The position numbers were made by a program, and so were the translations under genes. The notes under the pieces were generated by a model. The model was not told the origin of the DNA. It saw nothing but the letters and a program-made list of their open reading frames with translations, and searched no databases. From UBA940 sp964464465 (GTDB taxonomy: Bacteria > Bacteroidota > Bacteroidia > Bacteroidales > Rikenellaceae), in contig CAYXGF010000027.1 of the NCBI GenBank assembly GCA_964464465.1, positions 1 to 22,631 on the forward strand: 22,631 nt of DNA, read 5' to 3'. This document shows, piece after piece, positions 5,351 to 14,479 of the stretch; position 1 is the stretch's first letter; the number at the start of each line of letters is the position of its first letter.

Positions 5351-5932
5351 CTATAAGACTCCGACCTGCCGGAACATCGCGGCGTAATATTCAGCCTTGC
5401 GGGCAAGGGGCAAGGGATAGGCCCTGCTCGTGGAGGGCATGCGCCATATCTGCAAACCGTCCGCTGTCTCCGTCATGGCGCCCAGGGGCGGAACCTCGGT
5501 TCCGGTAAGCGAGGCCACGACTCCGGCAGCTTTCTCTCCGGTCGTCGCAACAGTACGGCAGAGCGGCATGCCTTTCAGAAGCTCGTACAACAGAACCGGC
5601 TCGGCTATTTCCAGATACTTGTCGGACGCATTGCCTTTCAGGCGTCTGACTTTTCGGGCCGTATCATGCAGGGCTATACGTTTCTCGGTCATCAACGACC
5701 GTATGGCATCCAAATCGAACCGCCGGGCCGCCTCATCATAAAGAGCATTCCTGTCGCCGAGAAATATCAGTCCCATAGCAGGCCAGAAGTCGTTCGTGCG
5801 GTTGGGATAATAGAACTCCATGCTCCACCTGTGACTTCCGGGAGGAAAGGTCCCCAGAATAAGCACTTTCGCTCCGTCGGGAACAAACGGCTCCCACGGA
5901 TGCGTCTCCGTCAGTATATCGCAACTCTCCAT
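5351..5932 (-). CDS. Uracil-DNA glycosylase family protein
   Basis: The protein has 193 residues. It shows the layout of the uracil-DNA glycosylase superfamily: VLILGTFPPG (23-32) as the N-terminal active-site loop, YYPNRTNDFWPAM (41-53) in the uracil-recognition region, and PSTSRAYP (166-173) as the C-terminal DNA-intercalating motif, in the style of the MUG/family-4-like branch. The expected role is removal of uracil or a related lesion in base excision repair in the cytoplasm. The exact branch and substrate cannot be fixed by eye. The ATG at 5932 is the first reasonable start. The gene converges with gdhA, and nothing shows co-regulation. Confidence 0.8.
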   Translation of the reverse strand: MESCDILTETHPWEPFVPDGAKVLILGTFPPGSHRWSMEFYYPNRTNDFWPAMGLIFLGDRNALYDEAARRFDLDAIRSLMTEKRIALHDTARKVRRLKGNASDKYLEIAEPVLLYELLKGMPLCRTVATTGEKAAGVVASLTGTEVPPLGAMTETADGLQIWRMPSTSRAYPLPLARKAEYYAAMFRQVGVL

Positions 5933-6041
5933 GATAACAAAAATTCAGAAGGCCACCGGCCGCCATTCATAACACGCGAATTTAATGTAAAAAACTCTAA
6001 CCGGCAACCCGATACCGCTTCCGCATATGTAAAAATAATGT

Positions 6042-6049
6042 TATCTTTG
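6042..6049 (+). promoter_or_regulatory. Bacteroidetes -7 box, probable promoter of the FUSC gene
   Basis: TATCTTTG matches the Bacteroidetes -7 consensus TAnnTTTG in an AT-rich setting. No clean TTTG -33 was seen. Transcription would start near 6056, at a short hairpin CCCTC-caaa-GAGGG (6056-6069), leaving about 230 nt of leader before 6284. The remainder of 5933-6283 shows no convincing gene on either strand and no riboswitch I recognise. Confidence 0.5.
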
Positions 6050-6283
6050 TTCCGACCCTCCAAAGAGGGGACGGCTGCTATCTGCCCCGTTCTTGGAAAT
6101 TAAACAGCTATTTCGATGCTATTCTGATTTTCCAAACGATTTTGAAGCTCATTTTGTAAAAGTTTTGGAGGGTTCTTTCCTGCCGTTTCGAATTCCTCTG
6201 CCGCCACCCACTTTCGATTATAATATATGCGGACACAAATCGAGGTACGATATATGCAGATACGGCGATAAAACATACCGCAC

Positions 6284-6862
6284 ATGCATATGATACCGGA
6301 CATCCGAAAAATATTCCATCACACGGACGCCATGCTCGCCCTGTCGAAGAGCATCGCCGTAGTATTGTCATTCATTCTGGGCAGTCTGTTCACAAGCCAG
6401 ATACATCAGGCATCGAAGCTGCTCGGCGCGATGCTGGCTGCCGTATCGAGCCTCGTCGTGCTGCAAGCCGACGTGAAGACATCGGTACGTATGGGATGGC
6501 TAAGAATATTGGGAACTTTCATCGGTGTGCTAATCGCATACCTGTATTTAGTGATTTTTCCGTTCAACATATGGGGCATGGCACTGTCCGTATTCCTGCT
6601 GAGTCTGCTGTGCATGTGGGTGGGAATTCCGGATGACGGACGCATAGCGACAATGACGCTGGTGATGATTCTGATTATATCGGAAATGTCTCCCGAACTG
6701 CCGCCCCTGACAAACGGAATGCTGAGATTCTGCGAGGCCACAATCGGCTCTCTTATAGGAATCGCACTGGCCTGGGGACTCGTCAGAATCAAGAGCATGA
6801 GAAGCCGGCACAAAGCCTCAAAGAAGAATCACGCCGCCGGAACACAAAAAAGGGTGTCCTGA
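6284..6862 (+). CDS. FUSC-family inner-membrane protein
   Basis: The protein has 192 residues and about five hydrophobic segments: roughly 20-38, 45-62, 70-92 (RILGTFIGVLIAYLY), 97-113, and 120-135 with 148-166. The RxxGTxxG-type helix and overall layout match the membrane half of the FUSC/aromatic-acid exporter family. Its size suits a stand-alone membrane module that would oligomerise. The substrate is unknown. The basic C-terminal tail is cytoplasmic. The start is uncertain: ATG at 6284, 6290 or 6332 would all keep the helices. Its stop codon lies in the loop of the terminator of the convergent dehydrogenase gene. Confidence 0.7.
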   Translation: MHMIPDIRKIFHHTDAMLALSKSIAVVLSFILGSLFTSQIHQASKLLGAMLAAVSSLVVLQADVKTSVRMGWLRILGTFIGVLIAYLYLVIFPFNIWGMALSVFLLSLLCMWVGIPDDGRIATMTLVMILIISEMSPELPPLTNGMLRFCEATIGSLIGIALAWGLVRIKSMRSRHKASKKNHAAGTQKRVS

Positions 6863-6872
6863 ACGGACACCC
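6846..6872 (-). terminator. Terminator of the threonine dehydrogenase gene
   Basis: GGGTGTCC (6852-6859) and GGACACCC (6865-6872) form an 8-bp stem with a 5-nt loop. On the minus strand six Ts (6851-6846) follow, so it terminates the gene at 7855-6899. There is no T-run on the plus strand. The TGA of the convergent FUSC gene occupies the loop. Confidence 0.85.
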
Positions 6873-6898
6873 GAATAAAACCGCACAAAGGAGGCGAA

Positions 6899-7855
6899 CT
6901 ACAAAAGACCCTTGTCGTATTTCTCCTTTATGATTTTAAGCATGTCGGCCGTCATGCTCTCCAAATTCCACTCCGGTTTCCAGCCCCACTCCTCGCGGGC
7001 GCAGGTGTCGTCCAGCGAGTTCGGCCAGCTCTTGGCGATAGCCTCCTTCACCGGGTCGACATTGTAGTCCATGGTGAAGTCAGGCAGCTGAGCCTTGACA
7101 GCGTTATAAATAATCTCGGGAGTGAAGCTCATCGAAGCGATGTTGAAGCTGTTGCGGTGAACCAGTTTGGCAGGGTCGGCCTCCATAAGCTCGACGCACG
7201 CTTTCAGTGCATCCGGCATGTAAATCATATCCATGTACACATCCGACGGTATGGGACATGTGAAACGGCCGTTTTTAATCGCCTCGTAATAAATCTCGAC
7301 CGCATAGTCGGTAGTGCCGCCGCCGGGCAATGTCACGTTAGAGATGATACCGGGGAAGCGCACGCTGCGGGTATCCACACCGAACCTGGTATAATAGTAG
7401 TCGCTGAGCAACTCTCCGGTCACCTTGCACACGCCGTAAACCGTCGAAGGACGCATTACGGTATCCTGAGGAGTCTTGTCTTTCGGATAATCGCCTCCGA
7501 AAGCGCCTATCGAACTTGGAGTAAACAGCGAGCAGCCGAATCTGCGGGCAATCTCCAAAGAGTTCACCAGAGCGCCGATATTGATATCCCATGCTCTTTT
7601 CGGATCTTTTTCTCCGGTTGCGGACAGCAGCGCCACCAGATTGAATATCGAGTCGATGTTGTATTTGGCCACAACAGCCGCATACGCAGGCACATCAAGA
7701 GCGTTAAGCACTTCGAAAGGACCGTTCTCGGCCAAAGCCTTGCATTCGCGCACATCGGCTGCAACCACATTGGCACCTCCATAGATACCGCGCAGATACA
7801 TCGTGAGTTCCGAACCGATTTGTCCGCCAGCACCGACAATGAGTATTCTTTTCAT
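6899..7855 (-). CDS. L-threonine 3-dehydrogenase, SDR type
   Basis: The protein has 318 residues, the normal length for the epimerase-like (extended SDR) NAD-dependent threonine dehydrogenases of Bacteroidetes. Visible features are the Rossmann loop GAGGQIG (8-14), the active-site Ser pair in TPSSIGAFGG (112-121) and the catalytic YGVCK (Tyr140, Lys144). PGIISN and the DMIYMPDA segment are typical of this subfamily. The enzyme oxidises L-threonine to 2-amino-3-ketobutyrate, which KBL would split to glycine and acetyl-CoA; no kbl gene is adjacent. A minus-strand -7 box lies about 60 bp upstream and a strong terminator follows. A general NAD-dependent epimerase is the alternative. Confidence 0.86.
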   Translation of the reverse strand: MKRILIVGAGGQIGSELTMYLRGIYGGANVVAADVRECKALAENGPFEVLNALDVPAYAAVVAKYNIDSIFNLVALLSATGEKDPKRAWDINIGALVNSLEIARRFGCSLFTPSSIGAFGGDYPKDKTPQDTVMRPSTVYGVCKVTGELLSDYYYTRFGVDTRSVRFPGIISNVTLPGGGTTDYAVEIYYEAIKNGRFTCPIPSDVYMDMIYMPDALKACVELMEADPAKLVHRNSFNIASMSFTPEIIYNAVKAQLPDFTMDYNVDPVKEAIAKSWPNSLDDTCAREEWGWKPEWNLESMTADMLKIIKEKYDKGLL

Positions 7856-7916
7856 TTTAAAAATTTTGGATTTGAAAGTTATTTAATAGGTTCTGTTACA
7901 AAATAATTTTGCCATG

Positions 7917-7924
7917 CAAATATA
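7917..7924 (-). promoter_or_regulatory. Bacteroidetes -7 box before threonine dehydrogenase
   Basis: TATATTTG on the minus strand matches TAnnTTTG. The start would be near 7910, giving a leader of about 55 nt. No well-spaced TTTG -33 was found. Confidence 0.55.
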
Positions 7925-8069
7925 ATTATAATTGGAAAACGATATTCATTTATGTCCAAAAATTAACACAAGTTCCGGTTATTGATGATTAAAAAACACC
8001 AAAGACCGCTATTATCTGCCGAAAATATCTCTCCGGGCATACTCCTCTATTCGGAACCGCAGTCCGATG

Positions 8070-8387
8070 TTATCGCCCCTCCTCCGTCAGCTCCTTTTTC
8101 AAACGTTCGTATTCTCTGAGCAGCGCCAAATCATCCTCGGCCGTATTTTTCCCGTCTCCCAGACGCACAGGTTCCGAGGCAGTGTCGAACTCCTCATATG
8201 ATACCGACAGCCGCTCGCCAGGCGCAAGAGACTCGAAGCACCATGTGCAGGCTCTGCCATCGGCATCCACACCGCCAAAATTCAAACAGTAGCGAAACTC
8301 CTTGTTGTGAATAAGCACACTGACTACGCCGGAATCCGAACCGCCGCAGACAATCCGGTCTCCCTTTCTCAGAACCAGCCCTTTCAT
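8070..8387 (-). CDS. Small protein of unknown function, paralogue B
   Basis: The protein has 105 residues, without signal peptide or membrane segment. A compact, probably beta-rich N-terminal part (about 1-65) contains GGSDSGVVSVLIHN and ESLAPGERLSVSYEEF; a charged helix (about 85-103) follows. The ATG overlaps the TGA of the preceding gene as ATGA, so the pair is translationally coupled. The core resembles the upstream protein in order and spacing (D-S/D-G-V/L, a central W, then L..G-E/D-R), suggesting tandem paralogues. I recognise no family. Confidence 0.65.
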   Translation of the reverse strand: MKGLVLRKGDRIVCGGSDSGVVSVLIHNKEFRYCLNFGGVDADGRACTWCFESLAPGERLSVSYEEFDTASEPVRLGDGKNTAEDDLALLREYERLKKELTEEGR

Positions 8388-8707
8388 AGCAGTCCCTTGC
8401 TTTTAAGATACCGCTCCATACTGCGAAGCATATCCAGTTTTGTGAACGGCCGGCGAAGCGTACTGTCGACACGCTCCGACACCGGACAGGAAACGGCGCC
8501 CAGTTCAGCGAACTCCAAATCGACCCGATCTCCCATCTGCAACTCGCAATCCAGCCACTTCACCTGTTTCCGATGCGCATAGTCCGTACCGCTTACTACC
8601 ATACGGGGCTTCATGCCGGCCCGACAGAACAGATGCACCGTCAGCAAGCCGTCGTCACAACCGACGTCGGTCTGCTGTCCGTTAAAAGTCACTTTAAATC
8701 CCTGCAT
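8384..8707 (-). CDS. Small protein of unknown function, paralogue A
   Basis: The protein has 107 residues from the ATG at 8707 (MQGFKVTFNG). The open frame extends to 8791, but that part lies within tRNA-Thr and its terminator, so 8707 is the credible start. Key segments are VGCDDGLLTVHLF, VKWLDCELQMGDRVDLEF and a C-terminal basic helix (RSMERYLKSKG). It is coupled by ATGA to the next gene. The start codon is only four bases past the T-run of the tRNA terminator and no separate promoter is visible, so expression may rely on read-through. Function is unknown. Confidence 0.62.
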   Translation of the reverse strand: MQGFKVTFNGQQTDVGCDDGLLTVHLFCRAGMKPRMVVSGTDYAHRKQVKWLDCELQMGDRVDLEFAELGAVSCPVSERVDSTLRRPFTKLDMLRSMERYLKSKGLL

Positions 8708-8710
8708 AAC

Positions 8711-8743
8711 AAAAAAAGACGTTACATATCTGTCAGTAACGCC
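8711..8743 (-). terminator. Terminator of tRNA-Thr
   Basis: On the minus strand GTTAC-type arms (CGTTAC with GTAACG, 8741-8736 and 8725-8720) enclose a 10-nt loop, and seven Ts (8717-8711) follow. It sits directly between the tRNA and the ATG at 8707. Confidence 0.78.
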
Positions 8744-8749
8744 TTTCCG

Positions 8750-8821
<72 letters not shown>

Positions 8822-8844
8822 TGATGAATCCTTCGATTGCGGTG

Positions 8845-8876
8845 CAAAAGTATTAAAGAATTTTCAATTCTGCAAA
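8845..8876 (-). promoter_or_regulatory. Canonical Bacteroidetes promoter of tRNA-Thr
   Basis: On the minus strand TTTG (8876-8873), 20 bp, then TACTTTTG (8852-8845) match the Bacteroidetes -33/-7 consensus. Transcription would start near 8838, 17 nt before the mature tRNA. This is the clearest taxonomic signal in the second part of the window. Confidence 0.78.
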
Positions 8877-8981
8877 TAATATTCGAATTAACATCGCAAA
8901 AAAACGAATAAGACAAATCCGCTCGAAAATTGCTCTCGAATAATCTCGAAATAAAATCCGAACAGTTTCTGATATTTTGCT

Positions 8982-8989
8982 TATATTTG
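8982..8989 (+). promoter_or_regulatory. Bacteroidetes -7 box of the antiporter gene
   Basis: TATATTTG matches TAnnTTTG. The start near 8996 leaves about 12 nt before the ATG at 9008, which supports that start over the upstream in-frame ATG at 8930. No correctly spaced -33 TTTG is visible. Confidence 0.6.
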
Positions 8990-9007
8990 TTTCAAATAAA
9001 CACTCCG

Positions 9008-11128
9008 ATGAATCTGCCTGCAACCTGCATCTCACTGCCGATAGACAATCCGACATGGATATTTTTTCTGGTCCTGTGCATCATTCTGCTCGCCCCGCTG
9101 CTCCTGAGCAGACTGCGCATCCCGAACCTGATAGGCATGATACTGGCCGGAATAATCATCGGGCAGCACGGATTCGACATTCTGACCCGCGACAGCAGTT
9201 TCGAATTGTTCGGGCAGGTGGGACTGTATTACATAATGTTCCTGGCCGGTCTGGAAATGAACATGGAGGATTTCAAGACAATACGCGGCAAGGCAATCGT
9301 CTTCGGACTTCTGGCATTCGTGATTCCCCTCTGTCTGGGGTTCGTCAGCAACATGGCCATTCTCGGCTACGGGGCTGTATCATCCGTCCTTCTGGCGAGC
9401 ATGTACGCATCGCACACTCTGATAGCCTATCCCATAACCGCACGCTACGGAATATCGCGCCACCGCAGCGTAAGCATCGCCGTCGGAGCAACCGCCATCA
9501 CGGACAGTCTCACGCTGCTGGTGCTGGCCCTCATCAGTGGCATGTACGACACGGGCGGTCACGGCGCATGGTATCTGCTGATACTCAAAGTCATGCTCGT
9601 GGGGCTGTTCATAATCTACGTATTCCCCATAATCGGCAAACATTTCCTGCGCAAATACGACGACGGGGTAGTGCAGTTCATATTCGTTCTGTCGATGGTG
9701 TTTCTCGGCGCCGGAATGATGGAACTGGCCGGAATGGAAGGAATACTCGGCGCATTCTTCGTCGGACTGGTCCTCAACAGGCACATCCCGCACGTATCGC
9801 CGCTGATGAACCGGCTGGAATTCGTGGGCAACGCCCTGTTCATACCTTACTTTCTAATCGGCGTGGGAATGCTCATCGACGTCAGGATATTTTTCGGGCA
9901 CGCCGAGTCCATGAAGGTCGCGGCCGTGATGACGATAATGGCGCTGTCGACAAAATGGCTCGCAGCATGGGCAACACAGAAGATATACGGAATGAAATCC
10001 GTGGAGCGCGAACTGATGTTCGGACTCAGCAACGCACAGGCCGCCGCGACTTTGGCCGCCGTGCTGGTCGGATATAATATCGTCCTGCCGGACGGTAGCC
10101 GCCTGCTCAGCGAGGACGTGCTGAACGGAACGATAGTGCTGATTCTCGTGACATGCATAGCGAGTTCGCTGACCACAGACAGAGCCGCACGGAAAATAGT
10201 CCTCAGCGAAGCCCCGTCCGACGACATACCCGCGGGCGATGAAAGGATTCTGATTCCGATAAACAGCCCGCAGTCCATGGAAAATCTTATGAATCTGGCG
10301 CTTCTCGTACACAATACCAAACTCAACCAGGGACTCGTCGGCCTGAACGTGATGTACGACGATTGCAGCGAGATGCAGCGGGCGCAGAGCAAACGCTTGC
10401 TGCAAAGAGCCAAAGATATGGCCGCGCTGTCCGATGTCAAGATGCAGACGCAAAGCCGCCTTGCCACCAACATATCCAACGGCATAATACACGCACTGCG
10501 CGAGGAGGAGGCGTCCGAAATCATCGCCGGCCTGCACATACAGAGCTCGCCCGACGATTCGTTCTTCGGACCGGTGCTACTGAACCTTATAAACGGCATC
10601 GGACGCCAGATAATGATGCTCCATGCCGTAAGACCTATAAACAGCACCAAATGCATCCACGTTGCGATACCGGCCAATGCGGAATTCGAGGCCGGATTCG
10701 GCCGGTGGGTCGAAAGACTCTCCCGAATAGGCGAGCGCATCGGATGCAGGATACGTTTCTACGGCCACATCCGCACACTCGACAAAATCAGACAGACTGT
10801 CGCAACATCCCATCCAAATGTGCGATGCGAATTCCTGCAAACAGACGGAGGCAACGAACTCAAACGCCTCTCCGCCGAAATACAGCCCGACCACCTGCTC
10901 GTCATCATCATGGCCCGCCACGGCTCCGTCTCGTTCCGCCCGTCGCTCGAACACATCCCGCACCAGATTAAACGTTATTACACGGACACCAATTTCATTG
11001 TTCTTTTCCCCGACAGCTATGCCCAGACGACACCGGAGCTGACCCTTGCACACCCGCACGAGACACGTGAGAGCTATGAGAAGAAGCCCGAGTGGTTCGA
11101 AGTATGGCACAAAATGGACGACGAGTGA
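9008..11128 (+). CDS. CPA2-type cation/proton antiporter with Usp-like tail
   Basis: The protein has 706 residues from the ATG at 9008. Residues about 15-400 are a Na+/H+ exchanger domain of the CPA2 (KefB/NapA-like) type with roughly 12 membrane segments. LRIPNLIGMILAGIIIG (36-52) and FLAGLEMN (78-85) are family motifs, and Asp166 in GATAITDSLTL is in the expected ion-binding position. From about 415 on, the protein is soluble and looks like two universal-stress-protein-like domains (starting near ERILIPINS and KCIHVAIPA), which in this family regulate transport. It should exchange Na+ or K+ for protons in the inner membrane. It is monocistronic, behind a -7 box at 8982. Confidence 0.88.
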   Translation: MNLPATCISLPIDNPTWIFFLVLCIILLAPLLLSRLRIPNLIGMILAGIIIGQHGFDILTRDSSFELFGQVGLYYIMFLAGLEMNMEDFKTIRGKAIVFGLLAFVIPLCLGFVSNMAILGYGAVSSVLLASMYASHTLIAYPITARYGISRHRSVSIAVGATAITDSLTLLVLALISGMYDTGGHGAWYLLILKVMLVGLFIIYVFPIIGKHFLRKYDDGVVQFIFVLSMVFLGAGMMELAGMEGILGAFFVGLVLNRHIPHVSPLMNRLEFVGNALFIPYFLIGVGMLIDVRIFFGHAESMKVAAVMTIMALSTKWLAAWATQKIYGMKSVERELMFGLSNAQAAATLAAVLVGYNIVLPDGSRLLSEDVLNGTIVLILVTCIASSLTTDRAARKIVLSEAPSDDIPAGDERILIPINSPQSMENLMNLALLVHNTKLNQGLVGLNVMYDDCSEMQRAQSKRLLQRAKDMAALSDVKMQTQSRLATNISNGIIHALREEEASEIIAGLHIQSSPDDSFFGPVLLNLINGIGRQIMMLHAVRPINSTKCIHVAIPANAEFEAGFGRWVERLSRIGERIGCRIRFYGHIRTLDKIRQTVATSHPNVRCEFLQTDGGNELKRLSAEIQPDHLLVIIMARHGSVSFRPSLEHIPHQIKRYYTDTNFIVLFPDSYAQTTPELTLAHPHETRESYEKKPEWFEVWHKMDDE

Positions 11129-11321
11129 TGTCCTCAGTACACCGCACGTTCCAGCATCCGACAGGAACAAAGACCTAAACATTATAAGCACGAGCCTAAT
11201 AATCTACGCCGTCACTCTCGGCTGCCGGCTTATATAGACGCCAAAATCGGCATTGCGGAATCTCGCGCGTCCTCGCATCGTATAATTGTACGGAGCCACG
11301 GTAAGCCCGGCAAAAATCGTA

Positions 11322-14300
11322 TCACTTTTTTATCGGAAGGAACACAGGCAGGTACAGCACCAGAGCCAAAATCGAGAACGCCATACCGCCAATGACTCCG
11401 ACGGCAAAGGCGAACCAGAAAGCGTTGTCGCGTCCGTCGAACAGAAACGGCACGAGTCCCAGAACTGTCGAAAGTATCGTCAGAAGCGTCGGAACAATCT
11501 TGCGGTTATATGCTTTAAGATAGACCTTCGCACCTTCCATTCGGGATGTGCTGCGTATGTTGTCGTATTCCGTAATGATATATATGCCCGCATTGACAAC
11601 CAGTCCCGCAAGCATAACCATTGCGGCAAAACCGCCCTGATTGAAAGAGACCCCGAACATGGAGAAACTCAGGAACAACCCGATGAATCCAACGGGAATC
11701 ATCATTATGATAACCAGCGGCTTAGTAAGCGACTCGAACAATACGGCGCATATTCCGAAAATAAGAACCACAATCATCAACAACAACTTGAATTGCGTTT
11801 TCTGTTCGCTGCGGCTCCATGAAGAATTTACCTTTACAGCCTTGTATCCCATCGGGAGCACCTCGGTTTCAAGCATCTTGACAGTCTTTTGAGTCAGGCG
11901 GTCGGCCAATTCGTATGGTCCGATGAAATTGAAACCCACATACAGTTCATATGACTGGTTGGTACGCACTATGTTGTTTCCGGTGCGGCGCTTGTCGATT
12001 GAACCGACGTCCGTCAACCGGCTTTTTACGGTGTCTACATCGATGAGGTCATGCTGTATGTGCCACAAATCATAACTGTCGGCCGCTGACGATACAAGGC
12101 GCACATTGGAACTGCGCTCACCGTCAAACAAAGTTCCGACAGACCGGTCGTACAGCATTCCTGACAGGTAATTGACATAGTGTCCGATGTTGAGTCCGCT
12201 ATACGCCACACGCTGTTTGTCATAGGCCAGGAAGAACTCGTTCTGCGGCGGTGTGCAGCCGCGGTCGGCATAGATTCCGATATCGCCGACCCGACGGTTG
12301 CACCGAAGCGAATCGACAGTCCTCACAGCGTAGCGATACACGTCGTCATAATTGTACCCGCTGATGCATATCCCGTTCGACTTATTGTTGCTGAAACCTA
12401 TTTCGTTGCTGAAACCATGCTCCGTTACTCCCCATACCGACCATGACGCGCCACCGAAAGAAATAGCCTTCTGGTCCACCTGCTGGCGAAGAGAATAGGG
12501 GAAGCCCGTCTGCTCGGCCTCTTTCTTGAAAGTGACCGTAATGTTTCCGTTATCGACAGAATATATATTTGTACGAAAGACATCTATCTCATCGAATGCG
12601 GCAAGGAAATTCTCCATTTCCCGCATCACATTGTTGAGTTGCTGCACGCTGCACCCTTCGGGCATGCGGGCGCGGATATTCAGAGTCTTGGACGGAGTCC
12701 TGTCGCCGTAATAGTTAAATACGTTGATACCTTTTGAAAATACCCTGAACGAGCCGCCCAGCGCCGCTTCGAAGTATTTACGGTTCTCGCCATACCATTT
12801 GCTTCCAAGGGTTTTGTTGTAAACGCCCACCCAGCCGCCATTTGTCGAGCCGTTTTTATGTTTAAGCTGAGTCGGGAGCAGATGAATCGGAATGCCGAAG
12901 CCCAGGACAAGCAACGTTATCAGTATCCACTTACGGCGTTTGAACCACCCTATGACGCGCATGTAGCCATCGGACATCCGCACGACACGCCGCCGGCCGG
13001 TGTATCCGAGCTTGATAACGCCTTTGGAACGAAGATTCACCTTGTCGAGCAATGCCGGCACGAAAAGCAGCGCAATGAGCATGGAGACGGACAGATTGAT
13101 TATAATCACCCATGCGAAATCCGACAATTCCATGCGCTGGCGGTCTGGCAGCCAGAATATTATACACAATGCGGCAATGGTGGTTAACAACGCCCCGAGA
13201 ATCGAGGTAAAAACTTTCCGGTCGCGATAGTAACTGTAATGGTCAATCATCACAATCGAGGTATCGATGATAATACCGAGCGACACTGTAAGGCCGGCCA
13301 ATGAATAGAGATTCAGCTCTACGCCGAACGCATAGTAAAAAATGGCCGCAATCAGCAGATTCGCCACAATAGTAAGGGCAATCACCCCCAGATACTTCAA
13401 ACTGCGGCTCACCACGAGTACGAACAGCAACAGAATCACAAGCGACAATACCGAGCGGAACACAATGGTCCGAATCTCCCGTTCGAGAGTCTCGGACTGG
13501 TCGTAGGTAAGCTCAATGGTATATCCGGACGGCAGGTCGGCATTTAACTCCTCTATCGTTCGGCGCACATTCCGGGCCACGCGTACAACGTTGGCGCCTT
13601 CGCCGGCTTCGATGTACATATTAATCGTATTCAGCCCGTTGATTCGGTAGTAAGACTGCGGAACTATCTCCTCGTAGGTCACCGTGGCAAAGTCGCGCAG
13701 GTACATAATCCGGCCGTTCACCTTGCCGACAGGTATATCCTCCAAACGTTCCGGAGTGGAGCCGCTGACCCTCACCGCAATACTTTCGCCGTCGCGCTCG
13801 ATACTGCCCACGATATTGGAGGCGAACGAGGCGGAAAAAGCGGAGGCAATATCATCCGGCGAGAGTCCGGCATGCCGCAACCTGTCCGGGTCGAAACGGA
13901 CTATCCACTCGAATGGCGAAGCTCCCGAAAACTTGACGGCCGACACACCCTCTATGCGAGACACAGGAGTATTGAATTTCTCCATGGCATAACGCACAAT
14001 CAGCTCCGGTGGCATGTCGGCATTGATGGTGTAGTTCATAATATCCGTCACATTGCCTCCCGCCGTAGTCATATTGAACCACGGGTAACTCACGCCGTCG
14101 GGCAGACGGTCATATATCTGCCGGATTTGGGTGGCGACCTCGAAACGCGCCGCCTCGATGTCGGTTCCCTTCTTGAAGAACATCGCCACCCGGCCGCCTC
14201 CCTTGTAGGTGGTCGATTTTATATAACCGATACCGTCCACGGTCGCAAGGGCCCNNNNNNNNNNTCTATTTTGGATGTCACCTCGCTCTCGACCACTCGG

Positions 14301-14479
14301 GCCGGTGCATTACGGTAATTGAAGAACACGGTAAAGGCAGTACGATCCTCGGACGGATTGTATTGCAGTTTGAGCAACGGCAGCAACGCGGCGCCGACAA
14401 CCATCGCCACCATCATGAGCAGGATGACAGAAAACGACGGTATCTTCCACGACCACTTATGTCCGTCCTCAGAGGTCAT
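11322..14479 (-). CDS. RND efflux permease, second subunit (interrupted by gap)
   Basis: The frame begins at ATG 14479, which overlaps the TGA of the first permease as ATGA, and runs to TGA at 11322, about 1,050 residues. Ten Ns at 14255-14264 interrupt it. The sides are in different frames because the gap length is arbitrary; family alignment suggests only about two bases (EVTSKI, Glu, Gly, ALATVDGIG) are missing. The protein has the RND layout of two repeats of membrane helices and large periplasmic loops. The helix-4 motif reads GIIIDTSIVMID, keeping one acidic residue of the usual Asp pair. The helix-10 motif reads GLVVNAGIYIITEY, without the AcrB-type Lys. It should work with the adaptor and TolC-like protein encoded upstream, perhaps as a mixed trimer with the first permease. 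Confidence 0.88.
14255..14264. other. Scaffold gap (10 N) inside the second RND gene
   Basis: The N run splits one coding sequence and shifts its frame. The reading frames on the two sides are restored if the true gap is 2 nt (or 2 plus a multiple of 3). It should not be read as a natural frameshift. Confidence 0.92.

Noticed and set aside
6100..6371. Minus-strand frames upstream of the FUSC gene.
   Set aside because: Composition is not protein-like, there is no promoter, and they overlap the FUSC start.
11231..11321. Minus-strand frame of 24 codons after the second permease.
   Set aside because: Too short, with no start signals and no recognised similarity.
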